NCBI GenBank assembly: GCA_029204225.1
Contig: MU832117.1
Span: 22,473-86,472 of the forward strand
DNA: 64,000 bases
Source: Diphasiastrum complanatum
Lineage: Eukaryota; Streptophyta; Lycopodiopsida; Lycopodiales; Lycopodiaceae
Reading direction: 5' to 3'
Both the position numbers and the translations under genes were made by a program. Every line of letters starts with the position of its first letter. The stretch's first letter is position 1. Positions 13,301 to 22,652 of this stretch are shown here, piece after piece. The notes below the pieces were generated by a model. It did no database searches, was not told where the DNA came from, and worked only from the letters and a program-made list of their open reading frames with translations.

Positions 13301-16300
13301 GCCAGTGAGGTAGGCCATTATAAATGGCTAACTCATGTGCCTCACCAAACTGTAACAAGTACTCACCATATGAAGTAATAGGTCCCAGTCAATCATCAAA
13401 AAACCTGGTGATCTCCAAGCTGTCACTATTAAGGGCATGGACTCGCATCTAATTTGTAGCATCATGGAGCTCTGACTGTCATGAAGCATTAAAATCCCCA
13501 GTGAGGAAAATATGCCCTCGCTTTGCAAATCTGATAATATCCACTGAAAGGTCCAAATAAGGTGAGCCAACACCCTCAACAAAGGAGGACTCTGGAGGAA
13601 AATAGCAGGCAGCAATGAAGATATCCCTGTCCAAACCAATCGCTCGTCCTATGATACGAAGCCAAATATACCGAGCATGCTCATCATGCCTGACAAACTC
13701 AAACATCTGATGGAGGGACTCTCTGTATAGACAAGCCACTCCTCCCGAACCACGGCCACTGGCTGATCTAGTCTCATATCTGTATACTGAATCCCATCTG
13801 TATACAGGGAAGGTGGGTGAACCGCGCACCTGGCTCTCGTGAGTCTCCATGAAAGACAATAGGTCTCGACCAGTGATAAAGTCAATCAGATCGCCTGCTG
13901 TAGAAGATGAGTGGATGCCATCACAGTTCCATACCCCAATCTGAAGATGGTATGGATGGGGCCCCGGGATGCTCCCAATCCCGGGGGCCCCGAATTCCTA
14001 GCTCTGGGAACTGCTAGGGGTACCAGCAACAAAACGTATCTGGCCATCTCGATATATAACCCGTCTACCAGTCTCTCGAGCCACCTGGAAGGCTTTACGC
14101 CTCTCCTCAACCTGGATGTAGGTAAGATCGTCATCCATATATATGGTAGTGCCACGTAACTAGGCTCTACAGCGTAAAGCCTCTCTGCGGCTGTCTAGGG
14201 ATGTGAAGCGAACAATCAATGTAGCTGCATCTCTGGTGGTCCTCCAAGCTGTATCTAGCCCATCTGTCACATGTCCTAGAGTGGTCTCGAGAAATCTCGT
14301 AGCCTCGGCAATGGCATCCTGTGTGTCCAGTATGCCACGAACCCTAATGTTATGTGCCTTTTGCTCCCTTTACCGCTTTTCCGAAATGGTGGCTGAGATG
14401 ACCGAGGAGATGGGAGCGCTAGGCTTGGTGCCTTTCTTCAATACTGTTGCCCATAAGAGGGTTTCTTCTTTATGTTGTTCCATCTTATTTTCAAGTTCCC
14501 ATATCATGGTGGTAGCCGATTCCGAGGCCGCAACTTGTTTAGTACTGATCGCTTGTTCCAATGAGGCAACTTTGGATTGCAACAGGTTCTTTTCTTTGAG
14601 TAAGGTGACCACTATTCCCTGCAGTTGTGAAAATTCCTGTTTCAAAAGCTGGAAATCCGCTTTCATTTGGTTAGCTTCCCAGGAGGAAAATAGTTCAGTT
14701 GATTTGGAGGGAGTGTATGGGATAGGTACTGTAGATGGGGGAACTGTGGATTCGTGGGAAATAGGAATAGGAACGAGGCCGGTAGGAATGGCCAGATTGA
14801 TAGGACTGGAGATCAATGAAGATGCAGAAGAGGTGGAAGAAGAAGAAGATGAGAGAGGGGAACGAAGAGCAGAGGCAGGGAAGGTGTTGCATCAGAGGAG
14901 GCAACGAGTGCAAGGGGGGGTGGACAGGCAACAAAGGCAGGGTCTCAACAAGCAGGGGGGTGTAACAAGAGGTATGGATGATGGTGATCCCATGAGATAG
15001 TCAAACTATAATAAGTACTCACCATATGGGGTGATAGGTCCTCCCATCCCATCACTGTCAAGAGTGTGAACGCGGAGCTGGTCGCTGGTGTCATGAAACT
15101 CTGACTGTCACAATGATGTCCTAGCATTAAAATCCCCAATGAGGAAGATATGCCCCCGCTCTACGAATTTGACAATGTCCAATGTGAGATCAAGGTAGGG
15201 TGAACCAATCCCTCAGCAAAAGATGAAGACTATGGAGGAAAATAACATGCCGCAATAAAGAGGTCCCTATCCAAATCAATTCCCTACCCAACAATGCGGA
15301 TCCAAATATAACGCGCATGCTCGTCATGTCGGACGAACTCAATGATCGCACGAAGAGACTCCCTGTATAGGCATGCAACTCCTCCAGATCGGCGAGCACT
15401 AGCTGATCTAGTCAAAGGTCTTTACACAAAATCCCATCTGTACCCTGGGAAAGTGGGTAACCCTCGATCCTGACTCTCACGAGTCTCCACAAAAAACAAT
15501 AAATAAAGCTAAGGAATAAAATCAATCACCTGCTGTGAAAGATGAATGTATACCATCAATGCATAGGGCCCCGGGATACTCCCGAACACGGGGACCCGAA
15601 GTCTCTAGCACTGTGAACTGTTCGGAGCGGTAGCAAGAAAGCGCATCCATCCATCCGGATATATGGACCTACTTTTTGTTTCTCAATCCTATCTTCCAAT
15701 TCCTTTATATGCGTTTCCAAGAAACAATCGAATTGGGAAAGGTAGCCCAATGGTTGAGTTTGCATATAACAATGCAAAGCACTCAGCAATAGGTTATACT
15801 CCATTCATGTTGATGTATGGTTTCCAGCCTCGTGCCCCCATTTCCATTCGCCTCAAAAGGTCTCAAGGTTAGTGCAACACTGGATTTCTTGCAGGATATG
15901 CAAGAAATTGCTTGTCACTCAAGATAACGTAAAAATGGCTTAAGATAGAGCCCAATTTTACACCAATCAAAAGCGAAAGCCTCAAAGGTCTACCTTAGAA
16001 TTCCAAAAGATTCTAAGGTATTGAGAACAAGGAAATGTCATAATTTATCCCCTCGATTTTTGAGGGCCCTTCCATAATGTAAAGAAATTTAATCATAATG
16101 CTTATCAGCTAGATCTTCCTCAAGGAATCAAAATCCATCTAATCTTTCACTTAAGTCGTTTAAAGGAACAACTTGGTGCGAAGGATGATTTGATTCAGGC
16201 AGATGAGCTAATTCAATTAGAGATCTATCACCCTTTGTACCTTCTGAACCACAGGCCATTGTCGATGTATGTCAACGTGGGCTCAAAAACCGGCAGGTGA

Positions 16301-17253
16301 CCAAGTACCTGCTTCATTGAAAAGGTGATTCCGAAAATGAGGACACTTAAACGAGTTTAATCTTGGACAGAGATTCCCAGATTTCCTTCCATAAACAAAA
16401 AGTCTTTTTAAGGGGGAGGGAATGGTAGGGACCCACAACCCCTTGGGTCCCATACCTAACTTGAAACCAGGCGTTGGACAGGCCTATTGACTTGACTAGT
16501 TTGACTCGTGGACCGCATGCATGCCACTTCTCGTTTTCAGGGACATGTGCTTGGCATGGAGGCTCCCACCTTTGAGGTATACAAGGGAAGATCTCAGTTA
16601 CCATTCATTCTATCTACCTTAGAGGTAGTGGATATGTGCATAGCGAAGATGGTGCTCGCCAGGGGCAAGAGAAGGCCGAAGGTGCTGGCGGCGGCATGGG
16701 ACATCGCTAGGCTAGAAGCTTGATCCCGCTTGTTAGCTAGTCCTTAAGCTCAGGGCATGGAGGATGGATCTGGATTGGATCCAGATCTTGTTTCGGTTTC
16801 TTCTGTTGACCGACACCTAGCAGTTTCTAATTGTGTGGTCGTAACATTGTCTTTGCCACCTGATCAGCTCTCCCTACAAAAAGGACACCCTACTTCTCCA
16901 CAAGCTGCTCTCTTCAACTTTTGAAAAATTGCTCAAAATCCAAAGACTTTGGTATGACTATGCTTCCTATTCTGAAAACTGACTGCTTTACAGAAAGTGC
17001 ACCCACTTTCAGATTAAGCAGCTCAAATCAAGAATCTGAAAATGATCTAGAAGTTTCTAAACTTTCACAAATCACAAGGTAAACAACCTGCTCTAATACA
17101 ATGATGAACATAGAAGTCTATCTCTGAAGTATCGTACCCTCAATAACAAACACAACAGATGAAATATCGAAGGAAACTAACTATGGAAGTATCAACAATA
17201 CAAGGAAAGCTTAAGCACCACAAAAAACCGAAGTTAGTAAGTCCTGATGCTTG

Positions 17254-17316
<63 letters not shown>

Positions 17317-20300
17317 AGAAAGCCTTCTTGAGGATGAATCCTCCCTTGCATATTTAGAAACTATTGAGTTGTCATCACTACCTTCAATCCTATGCCACAT
17401 AGCATGTACATGTTGCAGGGCTGTGTTGTCAAGCGACGCACAGTTCGCCTGCCTGTCTGTGCGACTGCCTGCGTGCATTGGGGTCCTCAGGAATTGTCCC
17501 ATAAGTTGTTCGGGTCATTGGTTCCTCCTGCTTATAAACGGTTGTTGCACATTGACTCCTATCCCCTGGTACCCGTTTTGGGGATGAGGGGTCTGCGGGT
17601 GGCTAGGCAGTTGGGAGTGGGATCCCAAAACGCGGCCCGCACGCGTGCATGTGGCCAGTGGGCCAAGTTCTTTTCATGGTATCAGAGCCAGTGGGGGGAG
17701 GTACTTTTGACTGTCCTTGCTTGAGTGGGGGTGTTGCAGGGCTGTGTTGTCAAGCGAAGCACAGTTCGTCTGCCTGTCTGTGCGACTGCCTGCGTGCGTT
17801 GGGGTCCTCAGGAATTGTCCCATAAGTTGTGCGGGTCATTGGTTCCTCCTGCTTATAAACGGTTTTTGCACATTGACTCCTATCCCCTGGTACCAGTTTT
17901 GGGGATGAGGGGTCTGCGGGTGGCTAGGCGGTTGGGAGTGGGATCCCAAAACGCGGCCCACACGCGTGCATGTGGCCAGTGGGCCAAGTTCTTTACAGTA
18001 CACTTGGCCACTTTGGCCTTACTTATTTAACTACAAAGAGGGATACAATGTCTTTACATTTAAATTGCCCCCATGACAAATTTAAAGATAGAACCATCTA
18101 AGTGCCTAGCGGCTAGGAGTAAAATAGGCATTATATTTCAACAAGACACTCACCTCTTCCAGTTCCCGACGCCTACGCTTTGTCTCCTCAATCTCTGCCT
18201 CATCAAATTCTTTATAGCCACCAGCCCGCCCCTCCCTGACACATGCAAGTACAAAATATTTAGTGGTCACCAAATAAAATCTGCTCATGACAGGCAAGCA
18301 GATACTGGTGAAAACCACATAGCAATTTACCTTTGACTCTTTCATTCTGTCTTCTGCTATAGAACATTTTACAAGCCGATGACCATATATTACTAGATCA
18401 GCTACCAAAAAAGTGCTCTGGTGCAAATATCCTAGGTGCTTGTGATTATTTCTGAGCTGTGCAAGGGTTGGCTTATAGAAAAAAAACATATTAAAAAACT
18501 AGTTACAGTCAAAAACTTTTCAGTGTGGTCCTAAACGGAGTAGCTTCTTCATACAAAAATATCCAAGTTGGAAAATTAATAAGAATATGACTAACCAAAG
18601 AAAGACACATCCCCATGAATAGAGATAACAACTCAGCGTAGACATAACATCAAAAGTCAAGTTTGGGAAATAAGGTACACAGCATAAGAAATATAAGGAG
18701 AGCCTCAGTTACAAGAATATAATGAGTTACAGTAATGGTGAAGAGGGACATTAACAGGAAGACAAGTCTGAAAATTTTCTTTAGGTGGACCGTGGAAGCA
18801 TGTAGCATAAGCATGTAATTGCGAATATGGCACAACACAATGTTTAGATAGGTCTTTCTAAGAGATAGACTCAAGGTTTTAAACTGGATAATTGATTGAT
18901 TATGCTAGAAAATGATGGTTTTCATCTGGCTCAAATTGTCCATACCAGCTTACACATTCCAGTTTCACCTTCATTAGTACATAACATTTGTTAGCTTCGA
19001 AGTTTCAGATTGATTCTAGCATGATATGCATGGAGAGAAGTAACAACTTTTAGAGGAGTATATTTTGGCTAATACAAACTCGAGTATTTGCCATTATAAG
19101 AAACCATTGGCTATTTCTGTACAAAAGATTCCTTATAAAATCTTGTGAATACACATAACATAATTACCTGACACCACCTTCAGTCATTCCTGGCTTTGTT
19201 GTATTGCATATATTGCACTTCATTCGCTTTGCCCAATTTATGTTGCCACACCTTTAAAACAGTTCAAAGATATGTCAAATCCAAAAAGTAAACATCAAAA
19301 ATAAACTCTTTATCTAGCGACTGTCATCAGTGCCTAAGTTTCACCCCACACCATACTGACAATTGAACGTCAACCGGCTACTTGATTACAAAATAGGCCA
19401 AAGCTGCAAGAAACTGATGACAATTCTCATTTTTTTGTAATAGAATGCAGTATTGCTCCTGGAAATTAGCCACACCCAGAAATAGAACATCAGTTAAATA
19501 CCGGCAAACTCACATTGGACAATTCCAGTCATTTGGGCCAAACAGTCCCGGTGGTCCACCAGGACCCCGGCCTCGGCCTGACACATCAGGAGCACCACGC
19601 CCTCTACCACGACCTCCACCCATGCCACCGGCTCCAGCTCCACCAGCAGGGCGAGCAGTCCCGCAGCGATTACACACACCTCGAAAAGCAAAGTTAATGT
19701 TGGCACAACTGCAAAAGACCAGCACACAGTTAAAGTCTGGTGACTGAACCGATGCGCCACCTTACCTGGTCATTTAAGACCACCAGGATATTACTAAAAT
19801 GATAACCTCTTGGCAGGGTACTATGATGCCCTAACAAGGTGTCGATGGCCTTCCCACAAATACGAAGTTTCCAAGAGCTCTGACAATAAATTTTGCAATT
19901 TTTGGACTTCAATAATAGCCATAAACAGCATCCTTTTCAAGCATTTGGTACAGTGGTAATGAAATAACCGTCAACTACCTAAAGAATATGCAACGATATT
20001 CCTGTATAGATGCACTTTTTTGCACTACACTTGCATGCTCAATAATCAGCAGTAACTAGTCGAATTACACATATGGTGATGGTGAGTTTCTGTGAACACT
20101 TAATGGAATAGATGGTCTATAGATAACATACTATCTATTTTAGCTTGGACATTAAGATGTTTGAAATAATCAAAAGCCAAAAGGTCAAGAAGATTATGTA
20201 CCTTACATGGTGCAATTCCTTTAAGACACTCACTCAAAACCGAGTTTGTTTTAAACTCACAAGTTACAGAAAAAGCCTTGTAGTACTCAAAGTACAATAA

Positions 20301-21109
20301 GTTATGAAGCTGCACATGCTTTAAATCCTAAGAATGTCACAAAAGGCATAAGTAACAAAATATGTAAGAGACTAAAATAAGCTGCTCACCAAAGTCATCA
20401 CAGACCTTGGATTTGGGCATGGCCAATCCCCTTCTTGCTGCCAAGCTTTGCCACCTGTTTCTCCTCGTCCCCTTCCCCTACCTCCCCCAGTGCTACCATT
20501 ATCAAGCACACCACCTGTACCAAAATCATCAGCCCAAGCCGGATTGGCCAAGGAATTCTCTTGTACAGGCACTTCATTCACCAATGGCTGCTCAATCAGT
20601 TCTTTGCTTTTCGTCTCAGCAATTGATACGTTGATTATTCTTCCATGGAAGTCAGTGTTATCAAACCATTCAACAGCAGCAACGGCAGCATGAGGGTCCT
20701 CATATGTGACAGTGGCATCTCCTTTTGGTTCATTCGTAGACTTATCTCGATATATCCATATCTTTGGTTGCCCACTTCTTTTATCCATCTGCACAGGCAC
20801 ATAGACTTTAAAGTTTTCTGTATGTCGAAATTTCAGAGTTTCCAACATCAGGAACAATCCGAACAGATAAGCACCAAAAGGTCTACTTGCAACAAAAAAG
20901 TTTCAAGAAAGCTAATTATAATTTGCAATGTTGCAATAAAAAATAGGAAAACTAAAAAGCACTGCACACAAACAATGTCTTTTCTGTACCTTGAGAACAC
21001 CAATCTTCCCAAAATGTTCAGCCAATAGCATCTCATCCGTTCCTGGTGGCAAATTGCAGACATATATTGCACTTGTTTGATGCGTAGCACCTTTTCCGGG
21101 ATTTGCCAT
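2282..21109 (-). CDS. TAF15b: TAF15b-like FET-family RNA-binding protein (RRM, two RanBP2 zinc fingers, RD/RE-rich tail), six coding exons
   Basis: FET proteins of this type (plant TAF15b) are nuclear RNA-binding factors linked to TFIID, transcription and RNA processing. Coding exons on the minus strand: 21109-20990, 20788-20406, 19708-19514, 19251-19168, 18235-18154 and 2791-2282. All junctions are GT-AG, phases fit, and the sum is 1374 nt (457 aa plus TAG). The start is the ATG at 21109, which opens MANPGKGATHQTS. The RRM is at about residues 12-100, with RNP2-like IYVCNL and the FET-type segment KGDATVTYEDP followed by AAVEWFDNTDFHG. A GGRGRGRG linker follows. Zinc finger 1 (about 160-187) has W-x-C-x4-C...C-x2-C with NINFAFRGVCNRC; zinc finger 2 (about 227-255) has NINWAKRMKCNIC. 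The tail is rich in R, D, E and S. Length is close to Arabidopsis TAF15b. Intron 5 is about 15.4 kb. Exon boundaries are inferred by eye; the family call is secure. Confidence 0.86.
2792..7260. other. 3' part of giant TAF15b intron 5, unrecognised sequence
   Basis: No coding homology is visible. The stretch holds a short tandem duplication at 5528-5640. It also holds a weak 33-bp direct repeat at 2973-3003 and 6557-6588 (CATTTGGACA...GGTCACA), which may be the trace of an old duplication or element. Reading frames here are short and look like chance. Confidence 0.4.
5528..5640. repeat. Two-copy tandem repeat, about 60-bp period
   Basis: Two adjacent copies share the pattern TTTCTGA, then ATATGAG, then a GATCAGCATGAT- or GACCAGCATGAT-type core, then AGACAC. 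Copy 1 is at about 5528-5578 and copy 2 at about 5590-5640. They differ by several substitutions. It lies inside intron 5 of TAF15b. Confidence 0.6.
7262..7342. repeat. Compound microsatellite (GC)n(GA)n
   Basis: Alternating GC at 7262-7280 passes directly into uninterrupted GA at 7281-7342. On the minus strand it abuts the 3' end of the LINE at 7343, so it reads as (TC)n following AATAAAGCTT. Arg-Glu and Leu-Ser repeat frames across it are artefacts. Confidence 0.95.
7727..9680 (-). pseudogene. LINE reverse transcriptase and C-terminal CCHC region (broken)
   Basis: The RT palm is clear: GQAGFRAHYSTTDHIF, then YCCFVDFRKAFD, then GVKQGCSLSPVLFGLYIDKL, then LLYADDVVLVSR with the catalytic YADD codons at 8995-8984. 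These are in different frames because of an indel near 9000. Next come SSYTYLGVLFSG and ALYAAEIWCTG, typical of the LINE thumb region. Near the end CLLCPLHEIESEEHFIFRCP forms the CCHC-like knuckle seen in LINE C-termini. An in-frame TAG follows FMQR near 8838. RT would copy the element RNA at a nicked target, but this copy cannot make an intact protein. Confidence 0.85.
9681..10050 (+). repeat. Left LTR of the non-autonomous element
   Basis: This 370-bp repeat matches 12223-12598 almost base for base, ends at CTACA and is followed at once by the primer site TGGTATCAGAGC (10051-10062). A TATATGTAC motif about 190 bp in may serve as a TATA element. Confidence 0.88.
10890..12053 (+). CDS. 387-aa ORF of the non-autonomous element: Gag-like N-terminus, otherwise orphan
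   Basis: This is the only long frame in the element. Residues about 16-75 resemble the Copia Gag (DUF4219/UBN2) opening: LDGTNYSSWSCKLRYCI, later SKSAWETLLKMYRIKD. Part of the normal Gag between these blocks is missing. Residues from about 80 onwards match no family I know; they are rich in Ser, His and Phe, with a hydrophobic stretch near the C-terminus (FRFVAGFLITYFGWSML). There is no zinc knuckle, protease, integrase or RT. The intact frame may simply reflect the youth of the insertion. Function is unknown; a Gag-derived product or a non-coding role are both possible. Confidence 0.5.
   Translation: MARDLGAIRTCSCEDMLDGTNYSSWSCKLRYCIDVMIEILLVTRSILYHLRFCKTSKSAWETLLKMYRIKDSSSCFLLSSSSSLKVEGQSHAKFDPCLSTSTSLHRNVGMVKHSSSLEPFVASDGCISEELYEQASQDNVLEKAEIKHSLKPFCTNGGGEKIMSISTLVQSGVLLDYLGVQSGKLLVFFLKMVDTRFSHSLLIIFSQCYIVSILLCIGNGLRKVFGQQGSHLEHFGQQSVGDFVAVGQPATASCWLSESLRDSKASFYLGGNTHASPKSVPYADFHVLMLTSYDDGVVLPSVGEQIIDSKIREDVMVKEYHTLLYVSCGKKTYGIMWEPLMDCKSIFRFVAGFLITYFGWSMLVSTFRLDATALRILHLFYIGHDWG
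12214..12598 (+). repeat. Right LTR of the non-autonomous element
   Basis: This copy (385 bp) begins TGTTAGAAG just after the purine tract AAGGAGGG and ends CTACA. Near-identity with 9681-10050 indicates recent insertion. LINE sequence resumes at 12599. Confidence 0.88.
12599..13960 (-). pseudogene. LINE endonuclease and linker (broken)
   Basis: This is an endonuclease/exonuclease/phosphatase-fold domain of the apurinic type that nicks the target. Visible motifs: VWNCDGIHS opening, a SFMETHESQVRG segment holding the catalytic Glu, IFLTGDFNAS with the DFN core, and LSDRSFLSF where the normal final His (SDH) reads Arg. In-frame stops follow GDFNAS and ATN, and there are frameshifts at about 13480 and 13340. 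The missing His plus the stops make it inactive. The C-terminal part (12599-13200) is a Pro/His/Ser-rich linker leading to the RT, cut by the LTR element. Confidence 0.8.
13990..14830 (-). pseudogene. LINE ORF1 region: Pro/Ser-rich start, coiled coil, RRM-like segment
   Basis: Upstream of the endonuclease the same strand encodes a Ser/Pro-rich lead, then a heptad-patterned helix (MKADFQLLKQEFSQLQGIV to MEQHKEETLLW, about 14660-14450). After a basic stretch comes a segment that resembles a LINE ORF1 RNA-recognition fold: HNIRVRGILD, then ATLIVRFTSLDSRREALR, then TIYMDDDLTYIQ. Frameshifts near 14370 and in-frame TAGs at 14162-14160 and 14000-13998 break it. Such proteins coat element RNA. Order and spacing suggest ORF1 and the endonuclease were adjacent; whether they were fused is unclear. 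Confidence 0.62.
14938..15655 (-). mobile_element. Second copy fragment of the same LINE (endonuclease region)
   Basis: 15012-15655 parallels 13357-14035 of the larger LINE at clearly high identity, in the same orientation; 14970-15003 parallels the 13221 region. About 100 bp (13247-13350 equivalent) is missing between these two blocks. The frame keeps Gln at 15080-15078 where the first copy has a TAG stop. It is bounded on the right by the Gypsy remnant. Confidence 0.78.
15663..16422 (+). mobile_element. Ty3/Gypsy 3' remnant: integrase end, chromodomain-like stretch, polypurine tract
   Basis: MVEFAYNNAKHSAIGYTPFM followed by LMYGFQPRAP is the end of a Gypsy integrase core. Downstream, in broken frames, are GPFHNVKKFNHNAYQLDLP and IHLIFHLSRLKEQLG, the usual integrase C-terminal (GPF...YKLDLP) segment. 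KYLLH, then KGDSENEDT, resembles a decayed chromodomain (YLVKWKGY...ATWE). A polypurine tract, AAGGGGGAGGGA at 16409-16420, is followed by TGGTAGGGACCC, a plausible 3' LTR start at 16423. This points to a chromovirus-type element. It is truncated at its 5' side by the LINE fragment and carries several stops. Confidence 0.75.
16423..17253. other. Possible Gypsy 3' LTR and unassigned intron sequence
   Basis: Sequence after the Gypsy polypurine tract begins TGGTAGGGACCC and may be a 3' LTR, but no second copy exists here to define its end. At 17088-17102 the complement reads TTGTATTAGAGCAGG, close to a primer-binding site, which could mark another minus-strand LTR edge. No gene seen. Confidence 0.3.
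17254..17315. repeat. Compound microsatellite (TG)n(AG)n
   Basis: About 40 bp of TG alternation runs straight into about 22 bp of AG alternation, ending before ATAGAAAGCC. It lies in intron 5 of TAF15b. Confidence 0.95.
17411..17997 (+). mobile_element. Complete miniature LTR retrotransposon (SMART/TRIM-like), 587 bp
   Basis: The left LTR (17411-17676) and right LTR (17732-17997) are 266 bp each, start TGTTGCAGGG and end in CA. They differ at about nine positions. The interior is only 55 bp. It opens with the primer-binding site TGGTATCAGAGCC (17677-17689) and closes with a purine-rich GAGTGGGGG tract. The element is flanked by a perfect 5-bp duplication, GTACA at 17406-17410 and 17998-18002. 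This is all an LTR element needs in cis; there is no coding capacity, so it relied on proteins from a larger element. Frames of about 100 codons running through the LTRs are chance. TRIMs and SMARTs of similar size are known in plants. Confidence 0.93.
18154..21109 (-). CDS. TAF15b: TAF15b exons 1-5 cluster
   Basis: Five small exons are packed into 3 kb. Exon 1 (21109-20990) ends at CAAG/GTACAG, in the middle of the RRM. Exon 2 (20788-20406) gives the second RRM half, the Gly/Arg linker and the start of zinc finger 1. Exon 3 (19708-19514) finishes finger 1 and carries a GRGRGRGAPDVSGRGRG-type linker. Exon 4 (19251-19168) holds most of finger 2. Exon 5 (18235-18154) encodes the charged GGYKEFDEAEIEETKRRRRELEE helix. 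Splitting each zinc finger across an intron is visible directly. A possible extra acceptor at 21154 (TTTTCATGCAG) suggests an intron in the 5' UTR, but this is unproven. Confidence 0.84.
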
Positions 21110-22652
21110 TTCAGAACAAGTCTTTCATGTACTTCAATTCCCTGGCTTAACAGCTGCATGAAAATCAGCAGGATAAAAACCAGATAATGAATGAATAACC
21201 CGGACTCTCCAAATTGAGTAGAAAATTTGATACAGACTTGCAACATGTGACTTCCTGAAAGCACAATGAAATGGGCATCAAACAGTATTTGTCATTATAG
21301 AATGGCCTAAATGTTACAACTTGCCTCATAGTATCCTGTGCCAAAATCAATGTACGAGCAGCTTACTCATAGTGGAAAACATTTGAAAATACTAACATGC
21401 TCAACTCCTCAGTGACACTCCATGTGATGGTTTATGTATATGTTCTGAGTGTGTGTGCACCCAAGTCATGCACGTGTGCAGCCCTTATGGACCATATCGA
21501 AATAGTATAAAGCGTGTTTGACTCGATTGCAGGTTGCAAATGTGTAACAAGGTCTAGATACTAGTTTTGATTCACAAAAGACACAATCACAGCACAAGTT
21601 ACAAGACAACCATAATTTTAATGCACATACCACTCCATATCATAGCAAAATACTACACTTCATTAAGGATACACAAGTACAAGTACCTTGCGCCATAGTA
21701 CGCACAAGTAGATGCACACTTACCTAAGGTAGACACCACTCAACACAAGGCTGCAATCAAATCAGTCATTACCAGTACAAAATTGGGCCCTGCTTATACG
21801 ATTCTAAGAGTACCATCAATACTACTTCACTAATAAGGCAACTTCCCACATACCATGTGTCACTCCTAAATGTGTGGCCTCATAGGACTCCAACAACCAA
21901 GGCCATAATACCCACAAACGTATTGATTCAAAGTAGCACTGTGAATTTAGTGCCAAGGCTGAGGAGAACATCTACTACATAGGGGCCTATTTCAAATTTA
22001 TGTATCCATAGAAGTACCTCACAAAGATACATAGAACAACCAAAATCTCAAAGAAAAATAATCATTATCTCAAAACACACAATTACCTTCCGTTAAAAAC
22101 TATTTTGTTGTATGTCCCAGGCTCCAGCACAAACTTTGCTGTTGAAAATAATTTAATGCATCAAGACTATGTGGTAAGACAGATTTCCTGCAAATTTATG
22201 ATCTTTTTACAAACCTAAAGAACGTTAAAATGGATACCTCTTCAAAGCATTTTTGTGTTTTCTTATTGAATATGGTTGTACCATAGGTGCCCAGAATCGC
22301 ATTTCTGGGAAAAAAATGTCCCAACGTGTTTCTCAGAAACACGATGGCTTTTCGAGCAAGATTGTTATTATATGCCCATTTCCTCCAAGTAGGTGCAATT
22401 TTGCAGTGTCTTGATTTTCAAGCTGTTTATGCATTTGCTATACATTTAACCTGTATACATTATTGGACAAAACTCTTCACCATTATGCTGCTCTTTGCAT
22501 TCCCAATACCTTACCTTTCCCATCACAAATGTTTTGTGGATGGCATTTCTAGAATCCTTTGCTCGCACAAAGTCTCACTTTTTTGGCCTAGCATGAGACA
22601 GATGAGTCACTGCGTGTCCATACATGTACCTTCGCCAAGAACAAGATGGACT
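21110..22652. other. Upstream region of TAF15b, promoter and 5' UTR not resolved
   Basis: The 5' UTR of TAF15b starts here (minus strand, from 21110 up). A pyrimidine tract ending ATGCAG at 21154 may be an intron acceptor within the UTR. I see no TATA box that can be called and no other gene. Confidence 0.35.

Larger units (their letters stand above)
7343..14937 (-). mobile_element. Degenerate APE-type LINE, interrupted by an LTR element
   Basis: A non-LTR retrotransposon lies on the same strand as the host gene. In order from its 5' end: coiled-coil ORF1 (about 14816-14370), an RRM-like segment (about 14330-14000), apurinic-type endonuclease (about 13960-13200), linker and pre-RT (13200-12599), then after the inserted element the reverse transcriptase (9680-8800), thumb and C-terminal zinc knuckle (8800-7727), and a 3' UTR ending in AATAAAG and (CT)n. 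Many frameshifts and stops show it is dead. The RT core resembles RTE/Jockey-like groups more than typical plant L1; the clade is not settled by eye. Confidence 0.82.

Noticed and set aside
17392-18030. Two similar frames of about 100 codons
   Set aside because: They run through the LTRs and primer site of the SMART-like element; similarity comes from the LTR repeat, not from coding selection.
18073-18336. Plus-strand frame over 18073-18336
   Set aside because: Antisense to TAF15b exon 5 and its donor site.
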